Assembly: GCA_030762895.1 (NCBI GenBank)
Contig: CM061070.1
Coordinates: 37,412,744 to 37,476,743, forward strand
Direction of reading: 5' to 3'
Source: Sophora flavescens
Lineage: Eukaryota; Streptophyta; Magnoliopsida; Fabales; Fabaceae
Length of the DNA: 64,000 nt
Below the pieces are notes generated by a model. The model was not told where the DNA came from. It saw only the letters and a list, made by a program, of their open reading frames with translations, and did no database searches. A program made the position numbers and the translations under genes. This document shows, piece by piece, positions 31,569 to 44,145 of the stretch; positions within the stretch are counted from its first letter, which is position 1; each line of letters opens with the position of its first letter.

Positions 31569-34500
31569 ATTGTTTTTTTGTAGTGATATTCGTACTCTAC
31601 CTTATGGTAGAGGGTTACGGTGAAATTTTGGGTTGAAAATTCAGACGGAAATCGGTCGTTTTCACTGACAGTAAGATTTTACTGATCAGAAAACCTAATT
31701 TTGACTCGTGAACGAAATGGTTAGATTTTATATCGTATTTCCAATGACTTTGGTTATTTTGAAAATTTTCGATCGGAAATGAAATATTATATTTTATTCG
31801 GGTGTAAAACCTAAATCGGGTAAACGATGGAGCTGAATACGGAACTGTCGGGACACGCTAATGGATGGAGACAACGAGTCACCCATGATGACTCATGGAG
31901 GTGAGTCACCATGGTGTGAGTCACCATGTAATGATGAGTTTAAGTGTGAAAATACTAAAATGTCCCTAGCCTTTTATGTAATTCCAAGAGTGTCCCCTAG
32001 CCTTGGATGATCATCCAAGTGTGCGTAGCCCACTCTCCCCTCCCACACTTCATCATTTTTCTTGATCTTCCTCACTTTTCTCTCAAAACTCTCAAGAACA
32101 CGATAACTAAATTTTGTGAAGAACTTGCTCTATTCCTTTCAATTCTTCATTGTACAAGAGGTATAACTTCCTCTACTTGATCATCCAACTCATTTTCTTC
32201 ATTGATTTCACTTGTTTCATGCCATGATCATCATGTTGAAATTCTTAGATATAGATCTTCAAAAAATTCTAGAAAAATGTATAAAAATCCTTTTAATGTG
32301 ATTCCAATTTCTATGAACTCTATATGACTTCTACTTTGTTCATCTAAGAGCATGAGAGCAAATAGAATCTCTACCCTATTTTTATCAAACTGGCCGAACC
32401 TGTGCTAATAGGGAGGTTATGGGTTTTACTTCAATTTTTGTGAAGTAACACTTGATTTAGTATTTCTAATACTCATAGTTGTTGAATCTAGAAGCTTGAG
32501 AATTTTTAAAAATCTCTAGCCTATTTTGTTGATGATGGCGGAAACCCTAACCATGTGGGTTAGAGGAATTTTTTATTTAATCTTGGTCATGTAATAATTG
32601 ATTATGTTTTCCTAATGCTTAAGGATCATTGATCCAAGAGTTTGTGAAATTTTGAGATTTCTAACCTATTGATCCTATGATGGCCGAACCCTAGTCCTTG
32701 TGACTCTAGGTGGATTTTGTTTGATTAATTTATTTTTATGTGATTTGGTTGAAGGTTAATTGATAACCGTGGTGTAGTAACGAGGATCTGAAAGTTCTTG
32801 AATCTGGTGATAAGTTCAAGTGGGGGAAAGAATCATCCTATCGTCGGAATGGATAAGTAGTATATTTTTTAATGATGGTGTAGGGCGAGCTAAACCCTAC
32901 TAGTGGTTGAGTAATCGATAAGACCAAAATAACATTGGAAACTTTTCCGTAAATACCAATGATGATTTGAGAATTTTAGGTTTATCGCCCTTAGGTTAAT
33001 TTTATAATATTTGAGGATGTCCGACTTATTTATTATTAAATTGTTTGTGATACGCTGGTTGAGGTATTCTACTACATGAGACGTTTTATTTTGGTGTTTG
33101 AATATTTTATGAGTATTGTGTTATGCACGATCTGCCTGGTTTGATAAATTGCTTAGTTGGTTTTAAGTAAAGATATGTGTTGTTTGGAGATATTTTGTCT
33201 GGGTGAGAGATTGAATGTGACTTAGAGGTGCCTTGCTTAATTTTATTATTTTATAGATGAGATGTGACATAGAACGCGATTTGAGGCTATGATGGAAGCA
33301 TGAGGCACTATGTTGTTATTGATGCGAGTCAATGAGATTCATATGTTCGCATTGTTGTTCACAACCGTGTGTTTGGAATACACGAGGTCCAAAGTTCTCT
33401 CTAGACCGTTCCAACTTAGATATTAGGTTGCGGCTATAATGTCAATGCTTTGCATGAGCACCCTCGGGAGTGGACAGGGTGTGCACCGGGTAAAATGTGC
33501 AGCTATGGTGTCATTGCTTTGCATGAGTATTCTCATAATGGAAGAGATTGTGCATCAAGATTTAGGAATGAGTCACTTGGACAACTGACTGACATTCCCA
33601 ATGAGGAATGTGTGAAAGGAGTGGTAGTGGCCATGTCAGCATAAAGGTTAGATTGCATGAGTTTGAGGGTAGAGGATGATATCGTAAAGTAAGGATGATG
33701 GTTGATTTTGAGTGAAATGTGTCTGTGACTATTGTTATGTTATATAATATGGTTCTTTTCTGCTTTTGACGATAGAACTGTTTCTTATCCCCTATTTTCT
33801 ATATTTGGTATATATGTTATTATGTGACGTATGAGAAGACCCTGTGGAGGAGCTATCTATTGAAGATCTTGATGGAACTACGTATGAACCGGATGCAGGA
33901 GGACGAGAAGTGGATTCGAGTGGTAGAACTTAGAGAGTTTATGGCCAGTGTGTCTTAAGACATTTTATATTCTCCGCTAATAAGAGTTTGTATAAGCATG
34001 TACTTGCAAGGGATCTTACTGAGGGGATACCCTAGATAGTGTTTTGGTACTCTGAGGCATAAACATGTGGTGTGCATGTATGTTATATATATATGGAGTG
34101 GTGCTTTAAATTTCATACGCTGTATGTTTATATTTAAGTTTTTAATTTTTTACGTATTTCGGGATATACGTTTAACATTAATCGCACGAGTAAGAAATTA
34201 ATTAATAAGGTTTAACTTAATGGCAAAACGGGGTGTCTCAGGATGCATATTAAATTTACCTTCAGTCCAGATTCATGAAGAATAGACTTTAAATACCAAT
34301 TAGACACTCGATAAAATTATTTCAAAACAATAAGTCAGTCCATTGATTTATAGTGGAATCACATAAGGCCGCATGGACGCATGACACAAACAAGGTCATT
34401 TTAAGTGAGAATTTGAGTCAAATTCAAATAAAGACATGCTAGAAGGTCTTTGGACCTTTCTTATAAACTTAACTTGAGTCCAATGGATGTTCCAATCAGA

Positions 34501-34625
34501 CTTAAACTTATTAAAACTTTGGAGAAAATAAAATGTACAAACGTACATTTTTCAACTCAATTTAATAACTTTGTTAACATCAAAACTTGAGGGGTCATAA
34601 TCCATCATCGCTTTGGATTTGAACA

Positions 34626-34826
34626 AAGCAATGCAATCATTCCTCATTGTAATTTTTCATCTTTAATCGCATCCTATCATGGATGAAAGAACATAAACAT
34701 CGGAAAATATTTGAAAGCCATGAAAAGTCACACATTTTGAAATGTTTAAATATGTTTTTTGCATAATTTTGTAGAATTTCACTGTTTACTGAGGCACGGC
34801 TTACCCTGCGCTAAGCACAGATGTAT
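34626..34826. other. Non-coding spacer
   Basis: No gene or element end is recognised. The last five bases (34822-34826, TGTAT) are the target duplication of the following solo LTR. Confidence 0.5.
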
Positions 34827-37511
34827 TGTAACACCCCATTTTTCGTAAATAAACTTAAAGTGTTTATATATGTTATATATATGCTTGATCTTTATGCATA
34901 TGTGTATGTTAGAGGTAGTTTAGCTTTTGGGAGGGTCTTAATAGTGAATTTTGGATTTTTGCATAATCCACCTGGCCTACGTTTTGAGCCCGGCCTAACA
35001 GTCTGCACCCGGCCTAAGTTTTCCGAGCCCGACCAAACGACGCTGACAACAATTCGTTTTGGGGATTCTATTTAGGCCTAGTTGCACCCTAATTCGTTTT
35101 AAACCTCTAAATCATGCCCTAAACCCTAGTTTACACGACTCTAACACTCAGAAATTGCCTCCCACCTTTCTCTTTGAGTTCTCTTCTCTTTTCTTTAAGA
35201 ACTCTCTCTAGGGACCTTTCCATTCACCGTTCTCCGCCGTTCTTCAATGGGGGAACACCGCTGCGAACACGTATTCATTGTGTTTTTTGTTTGGATCTCT
35301 AAACCAGGTAGAATTCGTGTACCCTGTCATCCCTTTTTGTTAATCCTCTTTCTTCTTCTTAAATTGGGGATTAATTGGTTAATCCTCTTGTGTTAGGCCA
35401 AGGCTTGAAAACTCATCGAGCCGCTCGAGGGAAACTTAGTAGAGTCGCTTTCGTGGTGCTAAGGGAATCGTCATATCAGGTATGGGGAGAAGGGCTAGTA
35501 TAAACATGTAGGCTTTGTGGTAACGTAAGATGAAGGGTTAACCCATGACCCTGGTGTTTGATTAAATGCCTATATGACTGTTTGCTTGATAACATGTTTA
35601 TATTTGCCTATTTGATATCTGTATGTTTAATTGTTTATGTTTGGCATGTTTAGACTTGTTATTATGATGATGATGTTGATATGTTTGATGAATACCATGA
35701 GTGAATGTTCTTGATGATGATGAATGTTAATGATGATGATGTTGTGCTCTTAATGAGTGTTAATTGTTGAGGATGTTAATGCCAACAATGATGTTAATAA
35801 GTCTCTAATTAATTAATAGGCCTTGTCAATGATGTTAAAGACGTTAAAATACATTAACAACGATAAATGATATTTAAGGGATGCTGTCCCAGTTGTTCAT
35901 AAGACATGAATATAGTATGAGAGGCAAGGTTATGTTCATAGGGCTTAGTTAAAGACCCTAGGATTGATTAGTGAGTGTTCTAGGGACATTAATAACGATG
36001 CTTTTAAAGGATTAATTCCCCATAATGATAAGACACGAAGAACAGTTAAGAATAATGAATCTGATGTTTATTGGATTAGTAAAAGCTAATAGGTTGAATC
36101 TATGAACCGTCCTGAGGATTTGGCAAAGGGTCCGTGACCCTTCTGCCTAGATCAGTACGACCATGCTCCATTGAGCACGGCCGTGCTTAACAAGGAGCAC
36201 GCCCGTGCTCCAGTTTGAATCCCAGAAAAGGGCGCACTGCCTAAGCACGCCCGTGCTCACCTATGCTGATGAGAATGCAGAAAGCTGGACAGGGGTGATT
36301 CACCCTAGCTGTCCTTAATAATAATAAAAGAAGACACTAAACAAATTGAAGGCAAGCTAGATAACTTAAAGATGATAATGTACCTTGGTAGCCGAGTGGC
36401 CAAGGGGGCCTTGATGCTTAATGGTCAAGGTGTTGAGCTCTGGTGCTCGAGAACCAGAGTGTTAATAACTAAAGTGAGAAGATAACGTTGTTGATGTTGT
36501 ACCTTGGTAGCCTAGTGGCCAAGGGGGCCTTGATGCTTAATGGTCAAGGTGTTGAGGCTCTGGTGCTTTTTGACCAGAGTGTTGTTTAATGTTTAAAGTT
36601 AAAAGATTAAAGATGATGTTATCTTTGGTACTTGTTGGCCAAAGACGTTAAGCCATAATAAATGGTGTTGATGGAGGTGGTGGATAAATGGTTGTTTGTT
36701 TGTATGCATGAATCATGCATGAAGTTAATAGGGGGAGGTATTGACATAGGGGAGGTCGTCCGAGAGTAAGGCGATCTGGCCATCCGCGGTGATCTACGTG
36801 ACTTGACCTCCCGTGGTGGCGCATACGAGAGTAAGGTGCGTCGGCTGTCCTAGGGGTCCCACCTAAGGTTTGGTGGATTACCCCGACGTTGGTGCTTTTT
36901 GGCCAATATGGAAATGTAACTCTGAAGTCGTACGCCTGGTGTAGATGGATCCACATGCATTCGGAGTAGTGAGTCACATTGCATTATATGATTGATGTCA
37001 TATTGTGATACGCTTGTTGTGTTGGTGTGATGACTATGTTATGAATGCTATGTGTTGTATGTTCATCTTGCCAGCTATACTATTGCCGTTATGTTTATAT
37101 ATATGGTTCTTACTTCTTGTCTTTTGTTGTTTGCTTTGCATGTATCGTTTGGTTGCAGAGGACGGTGAGCAGCTTGCTGAGGAGTGACTTCGAGGAGCCG
37201 CTACTCGTAGTCTAATTTATGTTTAGTTTTAGTTTGTTTATCCGAGTTGTTTATCGGATCGGTTATACCAGCTCTGTAAAGTGACATCGGGGTTGGGTTT
37301 CGTTGATGTTTTGTTTATGTTATGTTTTCTTTTAAAAACCTATGTTATGGTTTATTTTCCGCATTGAGACATTGTTACAATATGGTATTTTTTACCCGTT
37401 GGTTTTCTTTTTATATAAAGAATAAGCATGTGTTTATCTTATTTTGAAAAATTAAATTATTTCCTTCTATATTATCGTTTTACAAATACATGCGGGGTAG
37501 AGGGTATTACA
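34827..37511 (+). mobile_element. Large solo LTR, TGTAACACCCC family (copy 2)
   Basis: It begins TGTAACACCCC and ends GGGTATTACA, flanked by a perfect 5-bp duplication, TGTAT (34822-34826 and 37512-37516). It is 2685 bp without nested elements. GCACG-CGTGC palindromes are at 36155-36262. A segment 'taccttggtagcc' to 'ctctggtgct' is tandemly duplicated (about 36382 and 36509). The 'ttttggccaa' words, 'gaggagccgct' and the 'catgcggggtagagggt' end match copy 1. Short ORFs over it are not genes. Confidence 0.88.
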
Positions 37512-38278
37512 TGTATTCAACAGAAAATAGTGCTCTTTGTGAGTTTGGCGTGCTGAGAACCATCTTCCCGCACGGAGCATCAATTTACTGATGCTGAGCA
37601 CTGTTAACTTGTCAAAGTAGTCTTCTCTGTCACTTTCACACTGAGTGCAAGTTTTCCTACGTTCGGCATAAGGCCCTTTCTAATTTGGATTTCCATTATT
37701 TTGGAAATCTCTCACCGCTGTTGCTAGGAGGAATACTAAAAAAGTAACCATTTTTGGCATGCAACCATTTCGACAAAAAAAACTTTTTCGTCTTATTAAC
37801 TTACTTTACTTTTTTTTTTAACTTATAAAATATTTTTTTTTGGTACATTAGTAAAATATATTTCTATTTAGCTTGTTTTGGATATTATGTTTGTGTACGA
37901 CTATTACGTTATTTCTTAAATTTATTTAGACGTATTATTTTTAATTAAGATGTTATGAACTTTTGATTTTGTAGTATGAGAAATATTTAAGTGCTTATCA
38001 GGTGGACATGTAAAATTAGAAAAAAATTCGTTTAATCCAGCCAAACTCAACCGTATGGATGCTACAAAACTCAACCAAACCCGCCCATGGATGCCGCTAC
38101 TCATCTCGTTAGGATCTTGTCAACCTCAGTCCTAATAGAACAGGAATTATTAGGAAAAAGTAACCCGTGATAGTTTGCTAAAAATTTTCCATTACAGCTT
38201 TTTTGTAATATTAATATAGATTTGTTTGCTACTTTTCTTTACATCTTTTATGCACCTTTATTTATTTCACTAAAAGAG

Positions 38279-38283
<5 letters not shown>

Positions 38284-38352
<69 letters not shown>
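38284..38352. repeat. (AT)n microsatellite
   Basis: Uninterrupted AT dinucleotides for about 68 bases, likely length-variable. Confidence 0.95.
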
Positions 38353-38356
<4 letters not shown>

Positions 38357-38557
38357 TGTATTCTGTTGTTTTATTAGCCGGTTGTATTTGTTTTTAAGTT
38401 TGTATTTACAACTAGGGAATTGCATTCTCAACAATATGATATTTCATGGGTATTTTAAAGAATCTATATATTTAGTTAGCAGATTCAAGTTCATAGAAAT
38501 CATTTAAAAATATTGGTAATAATCGAGCACCAAAAAACTCTCGGTAATAATTAAGGA

Positions 38558-38731
38558 TTTAATTGATATATACTGACAGTGTAAAGCTTTTTCACACTAT
38601 CAACCAATAAGAATTTGACACTATTAAAAATATTTGACTCTTTATCTAACTATCTTAAAAGTCATCAATTCCATGATTTATGATTGGTTGTCAGTGTAAA
38701 AATCTTACACTAACAATACATAGAAATTAAA
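38558..38731. mobile_element. Short MITE with long inverted repeats
   Basis: The left end TTTAATTGATATATACTGAC continues 'agtgtaaa...ttttcacact.tcaaccaat'. The right end on the other strand reads TTTAATTTCTATGTATTGTT and 'agtgtaagatttttacactgacaaccaat'. The two arms match along about 50 bases. The target duplication is not clear, so the superfamily is left open. Confidence 0.6.
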
Positions 38732-39765
38732 CTCAATAATTAATATTATTTTCGTTTATAATATATATTTTCAAGTATATGAATTATGATAGTCAAAATA
38801 TCTTAAATATATATTTTAAGAATTATTTAAATATTATTATTCGTTCCAGGTTATTACAAAATACAAACACCAATGGGTCTAAACCGTTTTGGAGAAGGCT
38901 ATTCTTAAAGGAGAAAACTGGCACGAAAATGTGGTATCGTGGGCAGAGAGTTGGGAAGTTGGCGTGTGAGAGTCGAAAATTTTATATAGATTTTTATTTT
39001 ATTTTTGTGTATGTTAGGTGAACGTAATTTTCCAACAACTTTAAGTACAATTCTAGCCTCTCGCTTTGAAGTTCTTCAATGGATCTCATTATTATATATG
39101 ACTTATTTTTACTTTTTACAACTTAAGTATCACATCTCTCCAATCCAACAACTTCTAAAAAATTTTTAAATAAACTTCATCAGTAACCCCATATCCTTAC
39201 ATTTCATCAAGTTCAATTATTTTTTTTTTAATCACAAGATACTCGTGCTTGTACCAGCACTCCCCACTTTTGGGGTGCATCGGTTGTTTTTTTTTCCATG
39301 CACGGGTTCTTAACTCACAAGTACCCCCAAAACTTTCACCCATAAAGATGGCCTTGTGAAAATAAAAACTCACTAAAATGTGAAAATTTCAAAGCTGTAA
39401 AAGTTTAATACTTTATAAAAGAGTATAACAACGGTGGAAATATGATTTTTGTTTTTGTAATGTAAAAATTATAATTGGGCTTTTCACTTTTCACTTTTCA
39501 ATAAAGTGGAAAAGCCTAAACAGAGAATCACTCAAATGTGTGTTCTCAACCAAAGTAAAAAAAGAACTAAAAAATTCACACAGCACAAACATATAAGCCG
39601 TAAAGTCTCAGCGCAACTGTAAGAAAAAGAGCAGAATCCAAACTGAAGAGTTGCTATAGCAGCAAGCAACTAGCAGATAGAAACAAAAGATGGCGGTGGT
39701 TATTGGGGTATGTGTTTTGAGCTATAGCACGCGTCCCAAAACGTGTCATCCTTGAGTTTCCATCA

Positions 39766-42308
39766 TCAATCATTGGATTGGATTGGATTAACTTCTTTTG
39801 ATGATGGGGATTTCGCGGTGCCCATCTCCATGGATTCTTCTTCTGTCGCTGTTGTTGTTGCCTTCTTTCGACCACCTTTCTTGTCACGGTATATGAAATA
39901 CAATATTAGTTGCACTGCCCCAAGTGCAGAACCCACACCATTGGGTACCTGCAAACACAAAGCCCACATCAGGAATCAGACATTCCCTTCGAACTAATCA
40001 CATTAAAAAAGACAAAAATATTTTCAATTTGAAAAATATTTATTATGTTTTAGTTCCTCGAGTTAAAAAACATCGTCAAATTGAAATAATGTGATTAAAA
40101 CTTTTTTTCCAGTTTAAACAATGTTATTATCAATTTCTTAATAACTTTTTATCGTCCTATAATTTTAGAGATCAAAATAATGATTCACTCTGAAAATAAT
40201 TATGAAGTAATGGTTGTGTGCTTACAGCAACAAATGGGTCCCGGCCTAGCAGACCAAAGATAAACCAGGAAGTACCGCATATGAACACAAATAGGGACAG
40301 GAAGAAGGGCATGAACTCCACGCTCTTGGTTCGGACCACCAGTCTCTGCACGTAATGTAAATAAAATCAACAATAAAACACACCACAACGAACCATATAG
40401 TTATTACCGACAACGAACATGCTTTGGTTGATCACTTCACCATGTTACATGTTTAGAACAGCCCAATTCATAAAAAATTGTGGACAGCAAATACTACTTT
40501 CATGACAATAGTATTGAAAAACTAAATAGATGAGTTCTTAGGATTTTTTTTATTATTAAAAACATCACTCTTTAATATAAAATGACTGATCTATATATGT
40601 ATATATTAATTAATAATTTTAAATTATTTTACTTATCAAAAAACATATTTTAATTATTTATTGGAAACATATGTCAATGATAACTTTAACGATAATGGTA
40701 TTCTATTTCTACCTTCATTGAGAAGGTTCGTTAAAATATAAATGGAGGAGATATACATAAAAGAAAAACACTACATCTCATTTTTTATCACACTCTTTCT
40801 TAACACAGTGTGTTAAGAGAAGTATGTTTAAGAATGTGATGCTAGCATTAGATTTTATAATGTATTTATTTAAAATTTATGAATTTTGTAATTTTTTTGT
40901 AAGTTTATAGCAATTTTTGTATTGTACTCCACTCCAAAAAATGATCCATTCCAGGATAAGGTAGAGGGAGGAGGACAGAAGCAACTTGGCCACAATGTAA
41001 TAATATAATAAATTAAACTTAGCTTACCATAATTGAGAGGGGTGAGCCATACATGATGATAGAAAATATGGCTGCAGCAAAACCACAAAAGATCTTCCTA
41101 GAATTGCCATGAAGAGCAAACAGGGACACAAAAACAACAGCAGAAAACACCGCGATCACGAAGGTGAAAAGGCCAAGAGTTTTAGCCTTCTCCTTCTTGG
41201 GTGCGAACAAGACGAAGATGAGAACGTATATGATTTCAATCACTGCCCCTGTTCCGTTGATAGCTGTTACTAGTATGTTGTGTGGAGACACAAACGGCAA
41301 ACCATACCTGTGAATTAATTAATTGTAAGAATCAAAAGCCCATAAAGATCAACACATAATAATTAAATAAACAAAAGATCTGAAATTTTCTATCTTTGAA
41401 TTGAACTAATAATTGAATAAACAAAAGATGTGACCATGTAGCAAGAACAATTTCTATGCAAAGATTTGAAATGCGAAACTCAAAATTCAGCTAGTATTTG
41501 AATTTTAGTGACAATAAAAATAAACAGGTCTTTTATCCAAAACACGCAGCACCCTTACTTTTAAGGATATTCTTGATCAAAGTACCATGTACGGATAAAA
41601 TATTCTGTCAAGATACAAAATACTGGGAAATGGACAAGACAATAAAAAAGTGAACATATTGTTTTAAATCGCGGTAACGGTTGTATTGCATTTATTACCA
41701 TAAGTACAATCGCGTTTCGATTTCAAAATTTTTTAAAACCTAAACATTATGACCCTGATTATAGTGACATACCTTTATTTAAAATCTTGAGTGAAACAAA
41801 ACCCACGTGATTGATTTTTGCCAAAGATTTGTGGGGAGGGAAGACAAAGCATAAAAGAAAGAATAAGAGAGGAGGTTACCAAGCAGAAAGGAGACAGTTG
41901 AGCAGTGTCATATTGTATGGAATACCCGAGAATTTCTCTGTGGATTTGTTGGCAATAATCCTCTTGAATGTGATTCTACAAAGCCAAATTTCTCACAATT
42001 TTCAAACTTGTAAATTTTCAGATATATAAAGAATAAAGCACAAACAAGCTTAACCAAGTCCATGGAAGCCTCTAAAATTGAAAAACTGAACAATTCATCA
42101 AAATGAGTGTGGGGAAGGAGAGAAAAGAAGATAGTATACGTTGGTGCCAAGAAGAGGAATAGACCAGAAGCATCTCCTGCACCAAGAAAAGAAGAATGAG
42201 AAACAGAGAAACCAAAAATGCTAGACAAGAAGGGAATTCAACTATTACGGAAGATGAGAGAAATGAGAACCCACCGAATATACCGAACAAGAAATGAGCA
42301 ATATTCAT
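39766..42308 (-). CDS. SWEET1-like bidirectional sugar transporter
   Basis: The gene has six coding exons on the minus strand: 42308-42275, 42176-42140, 41975-41880, 41307-41028, 40345-40226 and 39948-39766. All internal borders are GT/AG and the phases join to 249 codons plus TGA. It encodes a seven-helix SWEET (MtN3/saliva) protein that moves hexoses down their gradient, usually at the plasma membrane. Exon 1 gives MNIAHFLFGIFG. The first MtN3 repeat covers residues ~6-94 (GLFLFLAPT, NKSTEKFSGIPY, LPFVSPHNILVTAINGTGAV) and the second ~131-215 (GFAAAIFSIIMYGSPLSIM, TKSVEFMPFFLSLFVFICGT, WFIFGLLGRDPFV, VPNGVGSALGAVQLILYFIY). The loop prolines and the conserved Asn of both repeats are present. 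The charged C-terminal tail (about 40 residues) is usual for the family. Length and intron positions match clade I SWEETs, so SWEET1 is the best name. No defect is seen. Confidence 0.93.
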
Positions 42309-42448
42309 GGTCTTGAAGCTTGAATATTAGAGAAATAACCTCTGAGAGTTGAAAGAAAAAAAAAAGTGTAAGAATGATTGTTTCTTTACGAATGGTGACT
42401 AGATACAATTGAGAGAGAGGCAGTGTTCAATAGCTATTAAAGGTTTAC

Positions 42449-42455
42449 ATATATA
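42449..42455 (-). promoter_or_regulatory. Probable TATA box of SWEET1
   Basis: The minus strand reads 'cctatatatgtaaacc' about 140 bp upstream of the ATG at 42308, a plausible distance for a plant promoter with a ~110-base 5' UTR. GA-rich DNA ('gagagagagg' on the plus strand near 42410) lies in the presumed UTR. Confidence 0.5.
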
Positions 42456-44034
42456 GGCAAATGAAAGAACTGCAAGGTAACTACTTTTGCATTTGAACTT
42501 ATCCGTGGGGATTCGATTGTGAAAACTGAGAGTGAGAACCGTTTTTGTTTTGTTTTTTTTTATTTTGCTTCATTGACAGTGTAATGTCTTTATCCATGAT
42601 GATAGTTGCACACCCAAATACGATATTAATTTGGATATCTGTTTAATCATGTATAAATATTTAATTAATTCAATTCATTGATGTGTTTATTTATCATAAT
42701 CATATAAATATTTGATTAAACACATGTAAATATTTGATTAATTCAATTTTTTATATGATTAATGGATCATCATGAATTAATCAAATATTTATATATAATT
42801 AATCATATAATAAATTGAATTAACCAAATATTTATACATATTAATCAGGTGTCTCAAATACGTGTCCCATCTGAATCTGCAGTATCATCCCGTGTCTCTA
42901 TTTCCCGTATACGTGAATTATTGCGCCAACAGGAAAGTTTCTTGCACAACTACTGATATATGGGGAGTAAATGAACCACCGTCCACCTCCAATGAATGGG
43001 ATTTTTTTTGGACCGAAATAAAATAAATTTTTAAATTATTTATCAAAATAATTTATTTTTAAAATTATTTATCAAAATAATTTACCTTCATTTAAGGTGA
43101 TATTTTTTTATTAATTTTTATTATTGACTTGATGACGTCAATCAAATTGATGACACTCTTTTACACATGACAAGTTATCATTGACCGATAAGAAATTTTA
43201 AAAAATATTAAAAAAAATCGTAAATTTTTTTTTATGACACGTGTTGCAAGGCCCTCAGCAGGTTATTGCCACACTCTTTCTTTAAAAAAAACTAAACTAA
43301 TAACACTAAAAAAGAATTAAAACATACTTAAAGAATATTAAAAAAAACAACAAAACTAACGAAGAATATTAAAATATGTAAAACAATAATTATAATATAA
43401 CAATAATAATTAATTATACTATCCTTTTTTACCAATTAATTATACTCTCTTTTTTTTTACAGTTATTAATTATACTCTCTTAAAACTACATATTACTATT
43501 AATTAATTAAAACTATTATTATTCATAATAAAACAATAGAACAATATTCTTTAACCATTAATTAAAATTTTAAACTAAATTTTTTATTTTACTATTAAAA
43601 CTCTCGTCAAAAAATTCTATTATCAAAACTACATATTACTATATTAATTACACTATTAAATTACTATTATTTACTTTTACTCATAAATTTTTCTTATAAA
43701 ATATTGCTCTCTTAAATTTTTATTCTTCTATTATTTTTTAAATCCAGGTACGCATTTTAGTTTTAATTGTTTATTTATTTTATTATTGTTATTATTAGGA
43801 TTGTTAATGTTATTTTTATTTTTAAAATGTTACTAAAATTGTTTAATTATTATTAATATTATGATTAGTGGTATGTCATCAATAACATTATTATTGTTGT
43901 ATTATAATTAATATTATGATTAGTATTTATGTTTTTTATTTGTTGTGCCTATTATTAATATTGTTAATATTGTTTTCTTTAATTTTTCATTATCATTGTT
44001 TGACTATTTATTAATGTTACGATTATGTTTTTAT
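42456..44034. other. AT-rich DNA upstream of SWEET1
   Basis: It holds the distal promoter region, a fold-back sequence (42644-42846) and long AT-rich stretches. Part of the right side must belong to the 3' LTR of the copia pseudogene that ends at 44145, but the LTR's far end could not be placed. Confidence 0.5.
42644..42846. repeat. AT-rich inverted repeat
   Basis: The arm 'taatcatgtataaatatttaattaattcaattca' on the left (about 34 bases) is complementary, with few mismatches, to the arm at 42812-42846. It may be a small MITE. Confidence 0.5.
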
Positions 44035-44048
44035 TATTGTTGTTGTTG

Positions 44049-44083
<35 letters not shown>
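44035..44083 (+). repeat. (TTG)n(TTA)n microsatellite
   Basis: About five TTG units followed by about eleven TTA units. It lies inside the presumed copia LTR next to 44145. Confidence 0.9.
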
Positions 44084-44145
44084 TAATTCTATTATTAATA
44101 TTATTAATATTCATTATGATTGAATATTGCTAAATATTTACAACA

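Larger units (their letters stand above)
25263..31585 (+). mobile_element. CACTA (En/Spm) transposon, internally deleted
   Basis: Ends are CACTACAAAAAAAA and TTTTTTTGTAGTG, flanked by the 3-bp duplication ATA (25260-25262 and 31586-31588). The uninterrupted target is visible in LTR copy 2, where 'aaatcatattc' is continuous (53271-53281). Both subterminal regions are crowded with 'tagcgaccgaat/attcggtcgcta' inverted words, the usual transposase-binding arrays. Inside lie a fused transposase reading frame (28665 on) and Transposase_24-type exons. The TNP2 catalytic region is missing. Confidence 0.92.
25159..34240 (+). mobile_element. Solo LTR, TGTAACA...GTGTCTCA family (copy 1), split by a CACTA
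   Basis: It begins TGTAACAGTCTG and ends GGGGTGTCTCA, flanked by a perfect 5-bp duplication, GGATG (25154-25158 and 34241-34245). The LTR parts are 25159-25262 and 31586-34240, about 2.76 kb in total. No coding region or second LTR is present. The right part contains repeated 'ggccgaacc' and 'gtgtgcaccgg...tgtcattgctttgcatgag' words that recur in copy 2 at 53175-56663. Class is inferred as a long-LTR gypsy-type element. Confidence 0.85.
22457..34625 (-). mobile_element. Copia LTR split by two later solo LTR insertions
   Basis: The LTR is readable in pieces: 22457-23412, 25085-25158 and 34241-34625. On the minus strand it would begin near TGTTCAAATCC (34625) and end TACATTTCA (22457). It shares the 'ctacgtccagtccctt', 'caagcctctcc' and 'aattgtgttt' landmarks with the copia LTR at 14041-15688, and 'gttaacatcaaaact' near its start. 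The outer boundaries are decayed and show no matching duplication, so they are approximate. Confidence 0.5.
37512..39765. other. Intergenic DNA downstream of SWEET1
   Basis: No gene is supported. It holds an (AT)n microsatellite (38284-38352), a small MITE (38558-38731) and probably the 3' UTR of SWEET1 at its right end. I could not identify a convincing polyadenylation signal. Confidence 0.55.

Noticed and set aside
14041..34625. One single SIRE element with LTRs at 14041-15688 and 22457-34625
   Set aside because: The two LTRs are too different where they can be compared, the gag remnant at 21690 belongs to another copia type, and there are no matching duplications.
39654..39887. ORF overlapping the last exon of SWEET1
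   Set aside because: It reads another frame of the SWEET1 C-terminal exon and 3' flank; the spliced SWEET1 model explains the sequence.
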